In this document: in pieces, positions 8,297 to 20,109 of the stretch
Layout: each line of letters starts with the position of its first letter
How positions within the stretch are numbered: the stretch's first letter is position 1
Source: Deinococcus arboris
GTDB taxonomy: Bacteria > Deinococcota > Deinococci > Deinococcales > Deinococcaceae
Assembly (NCBI RefSeq): GCF_009755355.1
Contig: NZ_WQLB01000001.1
Span: 124,001 to 188,000, forward strand
Reading direction: 5' to 3'
Length of the DNA stretch: 64,000 nucleotides
Notes under the pieces: generated by a model
Database searches by the model: none
The model's input: the letters and a program-made list of their open reading frames with translations, nothing else
Told to the model about the DNA's origin: nothing
Program-made: the position numbers and the translations under genes

Positions 8297-8332
8297 GCGG
8301 TCAGCCTCCCTCTTTCAAGAAACGCTGACCGC
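8297..8332 (-). terminator. Hairpin between rdgB and the DUF1440-like gene
   Basis: GCGGTCAGC (8297-8305) pairs with GCTGACCGC (8324-8332). It lies 189 bases beyond the rdgB stop and before the next minus-strand gene. No T-tract follows on either strand. It is a candidate terminator or processing site. Confidence 0.3.
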
Positions 8333-8520
8333 CGGGTTCACAGACGCTGAAGATCAAAGGTGCAGTGGGCCAGAAGCCCTGGCAACATCAAAGGCACTGG
8401 ACAGGAGGCACCTGTCTCTGGCTATACAGCCGCCTTGAACGGCGGCATAGAGCGGGAAAACGCCAGCCTGCCCTGCAGTGAAGCCACCGACTTCTGAGCG
8501 CTGCGGGCTGAGCCCTCTGA

Positions 8521-9144
8521 TCAGTCGCGGGTCACGGGCGGGGCGCCGCGCACGGGGCTGCCGTGCTGGTGAACCTCCAGCAACTTTTTCAGCGCCTGAC
8601 CACGGTGACTCAGGGCGCGCTTCTCGGCCACCGTCATTTCGGCCAGAGTGCGGGTCTGCCCTACCGGGACAAACAGGGGGTCGTAGCCAAAGCCGTTGTC
8701 GCCGCGCGGGCCTTCAAGCAGGGTGCCGGGCAGTTCGCCCCGGTAGGTTTCCACGTGCCCGTCTGGGTAAGCCAGGATGACCACCGACACGAACTTGGCG
8801 CGGCGGTTCGCCTGTCCCCGCAGTTTTTCCAGCAGGTAGACGTTGCGCTCTGTGTCATTCTCGCGGTTGCCAAAGCGCGCCGAGTAGACGCCAGGTTCGC
8901 CGCCCAGCGCCTCGACCTCAATGCCGCTGTCGTCGGCCAGCGCCGGCTGACCCGTCATGTGAGCCACAAAGCAGGCCTTCATGGCTGCGTTTTCCTCGTA
9001 GGTGCGCCCGGTTTCGGGGGGCAGCGGCAGACCGCCCAGGGGGCTGAGCGTCCAGTTCACGCCCGCCAGCGCCTCCTCTATTTCCCGCACCTTGCCGGCG
9101 TTGCCCGTCGCCAGCATGACCTTCTGTTCTGCGCCGTTTTTCAC
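8521..9144 (-). CDS. rdgB: XTP/dITP diphosphatase (RdgB/HAM1)
   Basis: This encodes 207 residues from a GTG at 9144. It hydrolyses non-canonical purine triphosphates (XTP, dITP, ITP) to monophosphates and so keeps them out of DNA. Family motifs are present in order: MLATGNAGKVREIEEAL near the start, LADDSGIEVEALGGEPGVYSARF in the middle, GDNGFGYDPLFVP, and the C-terminal SHRGQALKKLL. TAGACT lies 7 bases before the GTG (9152-9157), which supports this start over an internal ATG at 9117. A longer in-frame extension to 9252 would lie upstream of the likely transcription start. It is monocistronic. Confidence 0.92.
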   Translation of the reverse strand: MKNGAEQKVMLATGNAGKVREIEEALAGVNWTLSPLGGLPLPPETGRTYEENAAMKACFVAHMTGQPALADDSGIEVEALGGEPGVYSARFGNRENDTERNVYLLEKLRGQANRRAKFVSVVILAYPDGHVETYRGELPGTLLEGPRGDNGFGYDPLFVPVGQTRTLAEMTVAEKRALSHRGQALKKLLEVHQHGSPVRGAPPVTRD

Positions 9145-9434
9145 ATTTCCGAGTCTAGAGGCTGAGCCTGGCCGGCGCGTGAAGGGCGTCCCGAGGCCGC
9201 TGGGTGTGCCCCCGCACCGGGGGGAGAGGCACGTTTGCCCCAGACCGATCAACCTGCAAAGAGGCTCAGGACACCTCTGATTGGGCCTCCAAAGCTGCAG
9301 AGTCGGTCAGGGTTAGCCGAAAAACGATGCCGATAGAACTGCCTGTCAGTGAACTGCCCGACAGAGACTGGTATCCGAAAAGGTGTATTTGATTTGTCCC
9401 ACCACCCCCGCCATTCCTTCCATCCTTCTCTGCC

Positions 9435-10856
9435 TTAGTAACTGGCCGCCAGGGCGCGCACCAGATCGTCCTGGGCCGCGCGCAGGGTCAGGATCGGTGC
9501 GTCTTCTGGACCGTTCATCAGCACCGCAAAGGCCAGCGGGTGCCCACTGCGCGCCGTCACATAGCCGGCCAGGGCACTGACCCCTGGGAGGGTGCCGGTC
9601 TTGGCCCGCACGTCCAGCCCCGTGCCGACCAGCCGCCCGGCCAGGGTGCCGCCGCGCCGCACCCCGGCTGGCGTGGCGGTGCCGGTCCCAGCCTGCGGCA
9701 GCGCCTCTATAAAAGCGTTGCCGCGCGTGCGGTAAAGGGCCGCCGGGAGCCCGGCGCGGCCCGGCAGCGGGTGCGGCAGGTCGTACTGCACGCGCAGCAG
9801 CGTGACCAGGGCGCGCGGGGTCAGGCGGTTGCCCCGGCTCAGGCCACTGCCGTCGGCCAGCGCCACGCCAGTCAGGTCCAGCCCCATACGGCGCAGCCAT
9901 GTCTGCTCACGCGCCAGGGCACCCGCGCGGGTGCCGTTGCCGCTGGGACGGTGGGCCAGGGTGCCCAGCAGGGCCTCGGCCAGCGCGTTGTCGCTGGGAC
10001 GCAGGGTGGCGGCCAGCAGACGGTACGGCGAGGCGCTGCGCACGCTGGCCACCCCCTGTTCGGCGCGGCGGGCAGGGGGAATCAGGGGGTCAGGAGCAAG
10101 CGGCTGCCCGCGCTCGTCCGTGCGGGCTGGCGGAAAATAGGGGACATCAGCCGGAGCCGAGGGAACGTCCTCTGAAGCCAGCTGAATCCCGGCCCGCCGC
10201 AGTTCTGCTTTCAGCACAGCGCCCAGCCGCGTGCGGGCCTCGGCGGCGCTGAGGGGCGGGCGGGTGCGCCACTCGGCCAGGCGCAGGGCCGTGACCGGTT
10301 CGCCTAGCAGGTCATTGGGCCAGCCTCCAGCCTTCAGCACCTGATCGTCCACACGCACCTCGCCCACCTGCCGGACACCGCGCGCGGCCGCCTGCTCCGC
10401 CAGCGCCCGCAGGCTGTAGGGCCCCGTGACGCCCAGGCCAGGGTCACCGCTGCCGCGCAGGGTCAGACTGGACACCTGGGCGCGGCCCACCTGCGGGGCC
10501 GGCACCGTCAACTCGGTGGTCCAGAAGCCTGTGGCCCCGCCCCGTTCGGCCAGCACGCTGGCGGCCGTGACCAGTTTGGTGGTGCTGGCGGCACTCAGGC
10601 TCTGGTCTGGCCGCTGCGCCTCCAGCACCGCGCGCGTCTGGAGGTCCAGCACCAGCACACCCACCTGCACGTTTGCGGGCACAGCGGCCAGCGCCGCCCT
10701 GACCGGCGCGCTCAGCCCCGGTTCGCGGCTCAGGCGCAGCGGCGCTGACACCACAGGGGCCTGCGCGCTGCTCATGCCCAGCCAGCACACCAGACCCAGC
10801 CACATACGGCGCAGGAACCACAAAAAGGAGGCTGCAGAGAAAAGCCTCCGGGCCAT
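9435..10856 (-). CDS. dacB: D-alanyl-D-alanine carboxypeptidase/endopeptidase, PBP4 type
   Basis: This encodes 473 residues from the ATG at 10856, which has AGAGGCGAG upstream. An N-terminal hydrophobic segment (about 8-30, ending near AQA) acts as a signal peptide for export, so the enzyme works outside the inner membrane on peptidoglycan cross-links and stem peptides. The three penicillin-binding motifs are present: STTK with the nucleophile Ser91, SDN at 288-290 and KTG at 419-421. Residues of about 120-260 are the insert domain typical of PBP4/S13 peptidases. It is followed downstream on the same strand by rdgB after 290 bases with no recognisable gene. Confidence 0.9.
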   Translation of the reverse strand: MARRLFSAASFLWFLRRMWLGLVCWLGMSSAQAPVVSAPLRLSREPGLSAPVRAALAAVPANVQVGVLVLDLQTRAVLEAQRPDQSLSAASTTKLVTAASVLAERGGATGFWTTELTVPAPQVGRAQVSSLTLRGSGDPGLGVTGPYSLRALAEQAAARGVRQVGEVRVDDQVLKAGGWPNDLLGEPVTALRLAEWRTRPPLSAAEARTRLGAVLKAELRRAGIQLASEDVPSAPADVPYFPPARTDERGQPLAPDPLIPPARRAEQGVASVRSASPYRLLAATLRPSDNALAEALLGTLAHRPSGNGTRAGALAREQTWLRRMGLDLTGVALADGSGLSRGNRLTPRALVTLLRVQYDLPHPLPGRAGLPAALYRTRGNAFIEALPQAGTGTATPAGVRRGGTLAGRLVGTGLDVRAKTGTLPGVSALAGYVTARSGHPLAFAVLMNGPEDAPILTLRAAQDDLVRALAASY

Positions 10857-10905
10857 CAAGCTCGCCTCTGTCCCCACCCGGCCGCGCTCTGACACCCCAG
10901 CCCCC

Positions 10906-11985
10906 CTACACCCGCTTACTCAGCAGATAAGCCTTCGGATGGTGTCCCCCACTGGCCACCTGAAAGAGTTCGTGGGCATGCCACTTCTGCTGGGCACTCA
11001 GCACGCGCTCGAACAAACGAATCTCATGGGTAATCACACACAGGCGCCCGCGCTGGCTGGTCAGGCGGTGCATCTCGTGCAAGAAGGCCGGATACAGCGC
11101 TTCATTGTCTGTGTGCGTGCTGATGGCGTCGCCCCAGGGCAGGTCCGCCATCACGAGGTCAAAGGAGCGGGCCGGCAGTTCCGTGTGCAGGGCGTCCCGC
11201 ACCGCCACCTCGATCTCGCGCCCCGCCGCCTGAATGTTGCTTTTCGCGCAGCGCACGGCCTCGGGGTTCAGGTCTACGCCCACCATGGCGGCGCTGGGGC
11301 CCATCAGGTCGCGTTCTATCAGCAAGGTGCCGCTGCCGCTCATGGGGTTAAAGATGCGGTCCTGGTCGCGCTGGCCGGCCAGCTTGTGCGCCGCGTAGGC
11401 CACCGTGGCATTCAGGCCGCCCGCCATGTTGCACACCCGCCAGGGCCGCGCGCTCAACGGTTTGGGGGTGATCCGCGCCAGCACGTCCCAACCGGGGCCG
11501 TCCTCCTGGGGCCGCAGCCGAATCAGCAGCTCGCCGTCCTGCGGGTCGTGCGGGAGATTCAGACCTGTTTGCAGTTCCTCGGCCAGCCGCTGCATGACCC
11601 CTGACTCCTTGCCCGCCGCACCCAACCGGAACGAGCGGTGCCCGCCGACCTCGGCCACCCCCAGCAGAAAGTCCGTCAGTTCGCCCAGTTGCTGATTGCC
11701 CAGCAGCCCGCGCGGCCTCGGCACGTCCCAGCTGCGAATGCGGTAGGCGGCCACCACCGAACGCAGGCGGGACAGGCGCTCGGGGTCGCCGGGATACCAG
11801 AAGCGCAGGCCCCGGATATCGCGCGCCAGCGGCACCGTGTCCAGCTCGGTGACCGCCACATGCTCCAGGCCGCGCAGCGCTTCCAGCTCGTATTCGTGGG
11901 CCGGCTGGCGGGTGCGGTGGTCCGGCTTGGGGCGCGGGGAGCGCCGGGAGAAGGCGGGGCGGTCAGGGCGGGCGGGGCGCGGCAT
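10906..11985 (-). CDS. THUMP-domain RNA guanine-N2 methyltransferase (TrmN/Trm14-like)
   Basis: This encodes 359 residues. After a basic tail, residues of about 30-165 form a THUMP-like RNA-binding region ([17 protein letters not shown]). Residues of about 170-359 are a Rossmann methyltransferase carrying [13 protein letters not shown] (SAM site), [10 protein letters not shown], and the catalytic NPPY-equivalent DLPWGDAIS. This combination belongs to the TrmN/Trm14 group that makes m2G in tRNA, though the exact target position cannot be read. TATACT (11994-11999) lies 8 bases before the ATG at 11985, a leaderless start. The gene is divergent from trkH with only 78 bases between the two starts. 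Confidence 0.83.
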   Translation of the reverse strand: MPRPARPDRPAFSRRSPRPKPDHRTRQPAHEYELEALRGLEHVAVTELDTVPLARDIRGLRFWYPGDPERLSRLRSVVAAYRIRSWDVPRPRGLLGNQQLGELTDFLLGVAEVGGHRSFRLGAAGKESGVMQRLAEELQTGLNLPHDPQDGELLIRLRPQEDGPGWDVLARITPKPLSARPWRVCNMAGGLNATVAYAAHKLAGQRDQDRIFNPMSGSGTLLIERDLMGPSAAMVGVDLNPEAVRCAKSNIQAAGREIEVAVRDALHTELPARSFDLVMADLPWGDAISTHTDNEALYPAFLHEMHRLTSQRGRLCVITHEIRLFERVLSAQQKWHAHELFQVASGGHHPKAYLLSKRV

Positions 11986-12063
11986 AGCAGAACAGTATAG
12001 GGCGCCGCAGGAGCCGTGCCCCATACACAGGCTGGGGCCGGGGCGTACAATCCGGGCCGTTCT

Positions 12064-13479
12064 ATGACCCGGCCCTCTCCGCCCCCGCGCCCCCTGACCT
12101 CTGGACGGGCCAACCGCACGCCTTTGCTGTTGCGGCTCAGCCCCCCCCAACTGATTGCGCTGTCGTTCGCGGTGGCCATCCTGGTGGGGGGCGCGCTGCT
12201 CAGTCTGCCCATCACGCATGGGCTCAACCCGGACGGCACGCGGCGCAGCGTCAACTTCTTGCAGGCGCTGTTTACCGCCACCAGCGCGCTGTGCGTCACG
12301 GGCCTGAATGTCATTGACCCCAGCAAGGATTTCAACCGGCTGGGGCAGACCATCATCATGGGGCTGATTCAGATCGGCGGCCTGGGCATCATCACGCTGG
12401 GGACGGCCTTCGCGCTGATTTCACGGCGGCGCCTGAACTTTACCGAGCGCCTGCACGCCGCCCATCAGGTGAGTGCCCTGAATGCAGGCGGGGTCCTGGG
12501 CCTCATCCGCTCTATTTTCATCTACACCTTTGTAATTGAGGGCGTGGGCGCGGCGCTGCTGGCCCTGCGCTTTGTGCCCCAGGAGGGCTGGGGCCCAGGC
12601 CTGTTCTACGCGCTGTTTCATTCGGTCAGCGCCTTTAACAACGCTGGGTTTGCGCTGTACAGCGACAACGTCATGGGCTTTGTGGGTGACCCGCTTGTGA
12701 GCTTGGTGCTGGCCCTGCTCATCATCCTGGGGGGCACTGGCTTCCTGGTTCAGCTCAATGTGACCGCCCACCTGCTGAGCGCCCGCCGTACCCGCCTGAT
12801 GGTCCACAGCAAGCTGGTGCTGACCATGATGGCCGCTCTGCTGCTGCTGGGGACCCTGGCGTATCTGGTGCTGGAATGGAACAACCCCAAGACTCTGGGC
12901 CCACTGGGACTGGGGGAGCGCCTGCTGGCCAGCTTCTTTCAGAGCGTGACCACCCGCACGGCTGGCTTTAACACCCTGGATTACGGCGCGATGGGGCTGA
13001 CCACCCTGTTCATCACAATTATTCTGATGTTCATCGGCGCCAACCCCGGCTCGACAGGCGGCGGCATCAAGACCAGCACCTTTTACGTCATGATGGCCTC
13101 GGCCTGGAGCATGGTGCGTGGGCGGCGTGACACCATCCTGTTTCAGCGGCGAATTGACACCGACACCATCCTGCGCGCCATGACCGTCGGCCTGCTGAGC
13201 ATCGGTCTGGTCAACCTCATGTTGATTGCGCTGCTGCTGCTGAACACCCGGCCCGACGTGCTGTTCGTCAACCTGTTTTTCGAGGCCGTCAGCGCGTTTG
13301 CCACCGTCGGGCTGAGCATGAACACCACGCCGCTGCTCAATCCAGAGCAGCATCTGGTCCTCATTGCACTGATGTTTCTGGGGCGTATTGGGCCACTGAC
13401 CTTTGCCGTGGCCTTTAACCGGCCCCAGGGGGGCGCCCTGGTCCGTTACCCCGCCGACAAGGACATTCTCATCGGATGA
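12064..13479 (+). CDS. trkH: TrkH/KtrB-type potassium uptake protein, first copy
   Basis: This encodes 471 residues of the TrkH/KtrB fold: four repeated M1-P-M2 units, each with a selectivity filter. The filter-like segments are visible as ATSALCVTGLNV, HSVSAFNNAGFAL, SVTTRTAGFNTLD and EAVSAFATVGLSM, and GANPGSTGGGIKTST follows the third. The protein forms the membrane pore for potassium uptake and needs a TrkA/KtrA gate, encoded two genes downstream. The ATG at 12064 follows TACAAT by about a dozen bases without a Shine-Dalgarno site. It is 13 bases upstream of its paralogue, so both are probably translated from one mRNA. Confidence 0.92.
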   Translation: MTRPSPPPRPLTSGRANRTPLLLRLSPPQLIALSFAVAILVGGALLSLPITHGLNPDGTRRSVNFLQALFTATSALCVTGLNVIDPSKDFNRLGQTIIMGLIQIGGLGIITLGTAFALISRRRLNFTERLHAAHQVSALNAGGVLGLIRSIFIYTFVIEGVGAALLALRFVPQEGWGPGLFYALFHSVSAFNNAGFALYSDNVMGFVGDPLVSLVLALLIILGGTGFLVQLNVTAHLLSARRTRLMVHSKLVLTMMAALLLLGTLAYLVLEWNNPKTLGPLGLGERLLASFFQSVTTRTAGFNTLDYGAMGLTTLFITIILMFIGANPGSTGGGIKTSTFYVMMASAWSMVRGRRDTILFQRRIDTDTILRAMTVGLLSIGLVNLMLIALLLLNTRPDVLFVNLFFEAVSAFATVGLSMNTTPLLNPEQHLVLIALMFLGRIGPLTFAVAFNRPQGGALVRYPADKDILIG

Positions 13480-13492
13480 GGAGGCCCGCCGT

Positions 13493-14881
13493 ATGAAACT
13501 GCCCAGCCTGCGCCGCCGCATGGCTCGTCGGCCCCGGCGGGGCCTGCTGACCCGGGTGCGCCCCCCACAGCTGATTGCGCTGGTGTATCTGCTGGGCATC
13601 GCCCTGGGCACCGCCGCGCTGCACCTGCCCGGCATGACGCGCCCGGAAGCCAACCTGTCCACCGTGGACCTGCTGTTTACCGCCACCAGCGCGGTGTGTA
13701 TTACGGGCCTGGTGGTGGCGGACACCAGCGAGGCCTTTACCCGCGCCGGACAGGTCACGATTCTGGTCCTGGCGCAGATTGGGGGGCTGGGCATCATCAC
13801 CTTCGGCACCCTGTTCGCCCTGCTGGCCGGGCGGCGCGTGAATTTCAGCGAGCGGCAGCACCTCGCCCAACAGGTGAATGCGCTGAACGTGGGCAGCGTG
13901 CTGGGCCTGGTCCGAATCATTTTTCTGTACACCTTGGCGGCGCAGGCGGCGGGCACCCTGCTGCTGTCGTGGCGTTTCGTGCCGCAGTTCGGGCTGGGCG
14001 AGGGCCTGTATCAGGCGGTCTTTCACGCCATCAGCGCCTACAACAATGCGGGGTTCGTGGTGCTGCCCGGCGGCATGACGCCGTATGTGGCCGACCCGCT
14101 GGTCAGCGGCGTGATTGCCCTGCTGATTGTGCTGGGCGGGCTGGGCTTTCTGGTGCAGCTCAATCTGATTACCCACTGGCAGGCGCCCCGGCGTAACCGC
14201 ATGCTGGTGTACAGCCGCCTGACCCTGTGGACCACGGGCGTGCTGCTGGTGGCCGGCACTGGCCTGCTGCTGGCACTGGAATGGGCGCGGGCGGGCACGC
14301 TGGGGCCGCTGTCAGCCCCCGCCAAGCTGCTGGCCGCCTTTTTTCAGAGCGTCACGCCGCGCTCCGGGGGCTTTGCCACTGTGGACATGACGGCCCTGAG
14401 CAGCGCCAGCATCTTTCTGATGGTGGCCCTGATGTTTATCGGCGCCAACAGCGGCTCGACGGGCGGCGGCATCAAGACCAGCACCTTCGCCATTTTGCTG
14501 GGCAGCGCCTGGAACCTGATTCGGGGCCGCACCGAACTCGTGGTGTTTGGCCGGCTGGTGCTGCCCGAGAACGTGGTGCGCGCCGGGACGATTACGACGA
14601 TCTACACCCTGCTGGTCTTCGGCTCGTTTTTTCTGATGCTGGTCACCAACCCGGCGCTGGGCTTTACCCCGCTGCTGTTTGAAACGGTCAGCGCCGCCGC
14701 CACCGTGGGCCTGAGCCTCAATGTCACGCCGCACCTGAACGACGCCGGCCTGCTGATTCTGAGCACCCTGATGTATCTGGGGCGTATCGGCCCAGTGACA
14801 TTTGCCGTGGCCCTGAACCTGCGCCAGCCACCCGTGAAAGGCGTGAAGTATCCCCCCGAACGTGACATTCTGGTGGGCTGA
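13493..14881 (+). CDS. trkH: TrkH/KtrB-type potassium uptake protein, second copy
   Basis: This encodes 462 residues, clearly a paralogue of the preceding gene with the same four pore units (TSAVCITGLVV, HAISAYNNAGFVV, SVTPRSGGFATVD, ETVSAAATVGLSL) and GANSGSTGGGIKTST. The ATG at 13493 has GAGGAGG 9 bases upstream; the frame stays open further upstream inside the first trkH, but that part lacks family character. The third filter differs between copies (RTAGF against RSGGF), which may alter ion preference or kinetics. Both copies share the downstream TrkA-type subunit, so the pair could be alternative pores or unequal parts of one system. Confidence 0.92.
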   Translation: MKLPSLRRRMARRPRRGLLTRVRPPQLIALVYLLGIALGTAALHLPGMTRPEANLSTVDLLFTATSAVCITGLVVADTSEAFTRAGQVTILVLAQIGGLGIITFGTLFALLAGRRVNFSERQHLAQQVNALNVGSVLGLVRIIFLYTLAAQAAGTLLLSWRFVPQFGLGEGLYQAVFHAISAYNNAGFVVLPGGMTPYVADPLVSGVIALLIVLGGLGFLVQLNLITHWQAPRRNRMLVYSRLTLWTTGVLLVAGTGLLLALEWARAGTLGPLSAPAKLLAAFFQSVTPRSGGFATVDMTALSSASIFLMVALMFIGANSGSTGGGIKTSTFAILLGSAWNLIRGRTELVVFGRLVLPENVVRAGTITTIYTLLVFGSFFLMLVTNPALGFTPLLFETVSAAATVGLSLNVTPHLNDAGLLILSTLMYLGRIGPVTFAVALNLRQPPVKGVKYPPERDILVG

Positions 14882-14908
14882 GCCCCCTCACCTCAAAGGA
14901 CTCTTCTG

Positions 14909-15568
<660 letters not shown>

Positions 15569-15647
15569 CCTAGACCCAGGGACCAAGTGAAGCAGACAGA
15601 TGGATCGCAGGTGCTTCAGTCTCTCACCGCTTGAGATACTACGTCCC

Positions 15648-15806
15648 TTACCGGCCGCCTTGTAAGGCCACCACCAGCGCAGCCAGCAGCGGCAGCAGGG
15701 CGCCAAGGCCCCACACCACACCCGCGCGGGCCAGGCCGGGCCGCCACAGGAACAGCAGCAGGGCGGCGGCCGCCAGCAAGGTCAGGAAAAGGTAAGCCAG
15801 GCTCAC
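15648..15806 (-). CDS. 52-residue membrane protein
   Basis: This short reading frame starts at a GTG (15806) and ends at TAA (15648-15650). It codes for two hydrophobic helices, LAYLFLTLLAAAALLLFL and WGLGALLPLLAALVVAL, joined by a basic turn (WRPGLARAG). A TAAACT hexamer (15813-15818) lies exactly 6 bases upstream of the GTG, the leaderless promoter layout seen at many genes here, which is the main support for it being real. It lies between the convergent ktrA and a binding-protein gene upstream on the same strand. Function is unknown; a small membrane partner is possible. Confidence 0.5.
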   Translation of the reverse strand: MSLAYLFLTLLAAAALLLFLWRPGLARAGVVWGLGALLPLLAALVVALQGGR

Positions 15807-15831
15807 GGGGGAAGTTTAGCGCGGCGGGCCT

Positions 15832-17031
15832 TCACTTTTCGGCGCGGGTCTGGGCCTCGTCCAGGGCCGCTTTCGCACTTAATTTGCCGGTGGTGGCCTT
15901 GAGCAGGGCGTCTTCCATCAGGGCAATCCAGCCCGCGTAGTCCGGCGTGGTAGGGCGCGGCACGGCGCGGGCAATCTGGGCGTGGGCAGCCTTGAGCTGC
16001 GGGTTCCTGGCGTACCAGTCCTCCAGCAGTGGCCCAGCCGCGCGCCGGGGCGGCACATAGGCCGTAGTCTGCACCCAGTTCGCCAGGCGGGCGGGCTGCA
16101 TCAGAAATTGCCAGAAGGCCAGGGCGCCGGCCTGTTCACCCGCAGGGGTACCTGCCGGCACCGCCAGGGTCGCGCCGCCCAGCGGCACGGTGCAGGCCCC
16201 TTCCTTTTCGCAGGGAAAGGGCGCCACGCCCAGGCTGAAAAACGGCAGCTTGCGCGCGTCGATCCAGTTGGCCACGCTGGCCAGCACGAAGATATTCTGC
16301 CCACGCGCAAAGTCAAAGGCCGCGCGGGTGGCCTCGTTCAGGGTGCGGGGCTGAGCCTGGCCAGCGGCGCTCATGCGGGCCAGCTGGGTCAGGGCCTCCA
16401 CGGCGTCCGGGCTGTTCAGGCGCGGCGCACTGCCGCTGACAAGCGCGCCGCCGCGCGACAGCACATTGGCTTCAAAGGTCCAGGCGTCGGCGGCGGCCAC
16501 CAGCGGGCGCCGGCCCCCAGTCGCCAGGGTGCGGGACTGCGCTTCTAACTGCGCCCAGGTTTCGGGGGCGTTCAGGCCCGCCCGCTTCAGGGCGCCCGCG
16601 TTGTACAGCAGGACCGGCACACTGACATTCCACGGCAGGCCGTAGGTGCGCCCGCCCAGCTGGCCCGTGCGCCACACCGCCGGGTAAATATCGTTTTGCA
16701 GGGCGTCTGGCAGGGCCTCGGCGGCGCGGGTGAGGTCAGTCAGGCGACCAGCAGCGGCCAGCGCCGGAAACTGCGTGAATTCCAGCTGCACCAGCGCGGG
16801 GGCTTTGGCGGTGCCAGCGGCGGCCTGCAGCTTGGGCAGGAGTTCGCGGTAATTGCCCTGGGCCACTGGGACCACCTCATACGTGTCCTGAGCAGCGTTG
16901 AACTCGCGGGCGTAGGTGGCCACCGTGCCCTGCACGCCGGTCATGGCGTGCCAGAACTCCACGCGCACAGGGGCGGCGCTGGCGGGGGCGGCGGTCAGGG
17001 CAAGCAGAGCAGTCAGGGCCAGGCGGCGCAT
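15832..17031 (-). CDS. ABC transporter substrate-binding protein, sugar/glycerol-3-phosphate type
   Basis: This encodes 399 residues. Residues 1-19 are a signal peptide ([19 protein letters not shown], cleaved before APV). The mature part follows family 1 (UgpB/MalE-like) binding proteins: VRVEFWHAMTGVQGTV at the start, an AREFNAAQDTYEVVPV segment, and GLPWNVSVPVLLYNAGALKRAGL, the hinge strand typical of sugar binders. It should bind a sugar or glycerol-3-phosphate-like ligand outside the inner membrane. No permease or ATPase genes are adjacent, so the rest of the transporter is elsewhere. TATGCT lies 6 bases before the ATG. Confidence 0.87.
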   Translation of the reverse strand: MRRLALTALLALTAAPASAAPVRVEFWHAMTGVQGTVATYAREFNAAQDTYEVVPVAQGNYRELLPKLQAAAGTAKAPALVQLEFTQFPALAAAGRLTDLTRAAEALPDALQNDIYPAVWRTGQLGGRTYGLPWNVSVPVLLYNAGALKRAGLNAPETWAQLEAQSRTLATGGRRPLVAAADAWTFEANVLSRGGALVSGSAPRLNSPDAVEALTQLARMSAAGQAQPRTLNEATRAAFDFARGQNIFVLASVANWIDARKLPFFSLGVAPFPCEKEGACTVPLGGATLAVPAGTPAGEQAGALAFWQFLMQPARLANWVQTTAYVPPRRAAGPLLEDWYARNPQLKAAHAQIARAVPRPTTPDYAGWIALMEDALLKATTGKLSAKAALDEAQTRAEK

Positions 17032-17309
17032 GCGGGCAGCATACCGGGGCCGCCTGACGCCAAACGGACGCCAGGGCTCTTTGTGGGAGAGAGCGGCTGG
17101 AAGGAGGTGCGTGCCTGCCCTAGAGAGGCATTAGCCGTACAGGACAGCCGAGCAGCCCAACTTCACACGGTTCCACGGATCTCTTGCCAGAACGAAGTCA
17201 AGTATCAGGGCAAAGAGACTTACTCAACAACCCAAAAGCCAAAGAATGTGATGGCATTAGCCCCTGAGGTAAAGAGCCCCTTGCCACGGCATCAGCAGCG
17301 GCCTGCCTC

Positions 17310-19064
<1,755 letters not shown>

Positions 19065-19076
19065 AGCTTCTTCTCC

Positions 19077-19865
19077 TTACAGCTCGAAGTCGTCGCCCAG
19101 GTAATGCTGCCGGGCGTCCTGGTCCTGCGCAAACGACTGCGGGGTGCCTTCAAACTTCACTTCGCCGTCGTACATCAGATAGACGCGGTCAGTCAGGGCA
19201 ATGGTCTCGCGGACGTTGTGGTCGGTGATAAAGACGCCCAGGCCCCGGCGGTCCCGCAGTTCCCGGATCAGGCGCTGAATCTCGCGGATGCTTTTAGGGT
19301 CTACGCCCGTAAACGGCTCGTCCAGCAGCAGGTAATCCGGGTCGGTGGTCAGGGCGCGCGCCAGTTCCAGGCGCCGCCGCTCGCCGCCTGACAGCTGGTA
19401 GGCGTAACTGCCCGCCAGGTGCGTCAGGCCGAATTCGGCCAGCAGGGCGTCGGCGCGCTCCTCCTGCTCGCCTCTCGGCAGGCCCTGGTATTCCAGAATG
19501 GCCAGCAGGTTGTCACGGGCTGTCAGTTTGCGAAAGGCGCTGGGTTCCTGCGGCAGGTAGCCCAGGCCCAGCCGGGCGCGCTCGTGCATAGGCAGGCGGG
19601 TCACGTCGCGCGTGCCCAGCGCAATCCGGCCGCCGCCAGGGCGGATAAAGCCCACCAGCATATAAAAGGTGGTGGTCTTGCCGGCGCCGTTGGGCCCGAA
19701 CAGCGCCACAATCTCGCCGGGTTCCACGCGCAGGCTGACATTCCGCACCACGGCGCGGCGGCCATAAGTCTTGCTCAGGCCTTCGGCGTGCAGCACCGGG
19801 CGGGCGGCGCCGGGGGCCGCCTCCAGGCCAGGCGCGGCGGGCACAGGTGAAGCGGGAACAGTCAC
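19077..19865 (-). CDS. lptB: LPS-export-type ABC transporter ATP-binding protein LptB
   Basis: This encodes 262 residues from a GTG at 19865 (TACGCT 7 bases upstream). The first 24 residues are an Ala/Pro-rich extension. The ATPase core carries [10 protein letters not shown] (Walker A), a Q-loop ([18 protein letters not shown]), the signature LSGGERRR, Walker B ([13 protein letters not shown]) and the switch histidine ([11 protein letters not shown]). The [11 protein letters not shown]-loop and the DHNVRET sequence are hallmarks of LptB, which powers extraction of a lipid from the outer leaflet of the inner membrane. Deinococcus is a diderm without classical LPS, so the real cargo is open. 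It is followed by the DUF3084 gene in one operon. Confidence 0.9.
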   Translation of the reverse strand: MTVPASPVPAAPGLEAAPGAARPVLHAEGLSKTYGRRAVVRNVSLRVEPGEIVALFGPNGAGKTTTFYMLVGFIRPGGGRIALGTRDVTRLPMHERARLGLGYLPQEPSAFRKLTARDNLLAILEYQGLPRGEQEERADALLAEFGLTHLAGSYAYQLSGGERRRLELARALTTDPDYLLLDEPFTGVDPKSIREIQRLIRELRDRRGLGVFITDHNVRETIALTDRVYLMYDGEVKFEGTPQSFAQDQDARQHYLGDDFEL

Positions 19866-20109
19866 AGCTGGCAGCGTAGCACGCGCCCCAGCCGCGTCCC
19901 GTGAGCATCTGGTGGGAGAAAAAGGCGCGGCCCAGGCCCTGAACCGGTTTAGTCAAAAGCGCAGGAAGACGAGGGCGCTGGACAAGAAAACTGAGCGGGC
20001 GTGCTGAGGGGCTGCACCCGCAGTGGCAGGCCGCCCAGCTGCCCCCCGAAGCCCCTGACCTCCGCCTCTGAATCGCTCCCTTTGTGCCTGGCTGGCCTAC
20101 ACTGACCCC

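Noticed and set aside
12421..13956. 511-codon minus-strand frame across both trkH genes
   Set aside because: It crosses a gene boundary and mirrors the repeated trkH coding sequence; the plus-strand genes are unambiguous.
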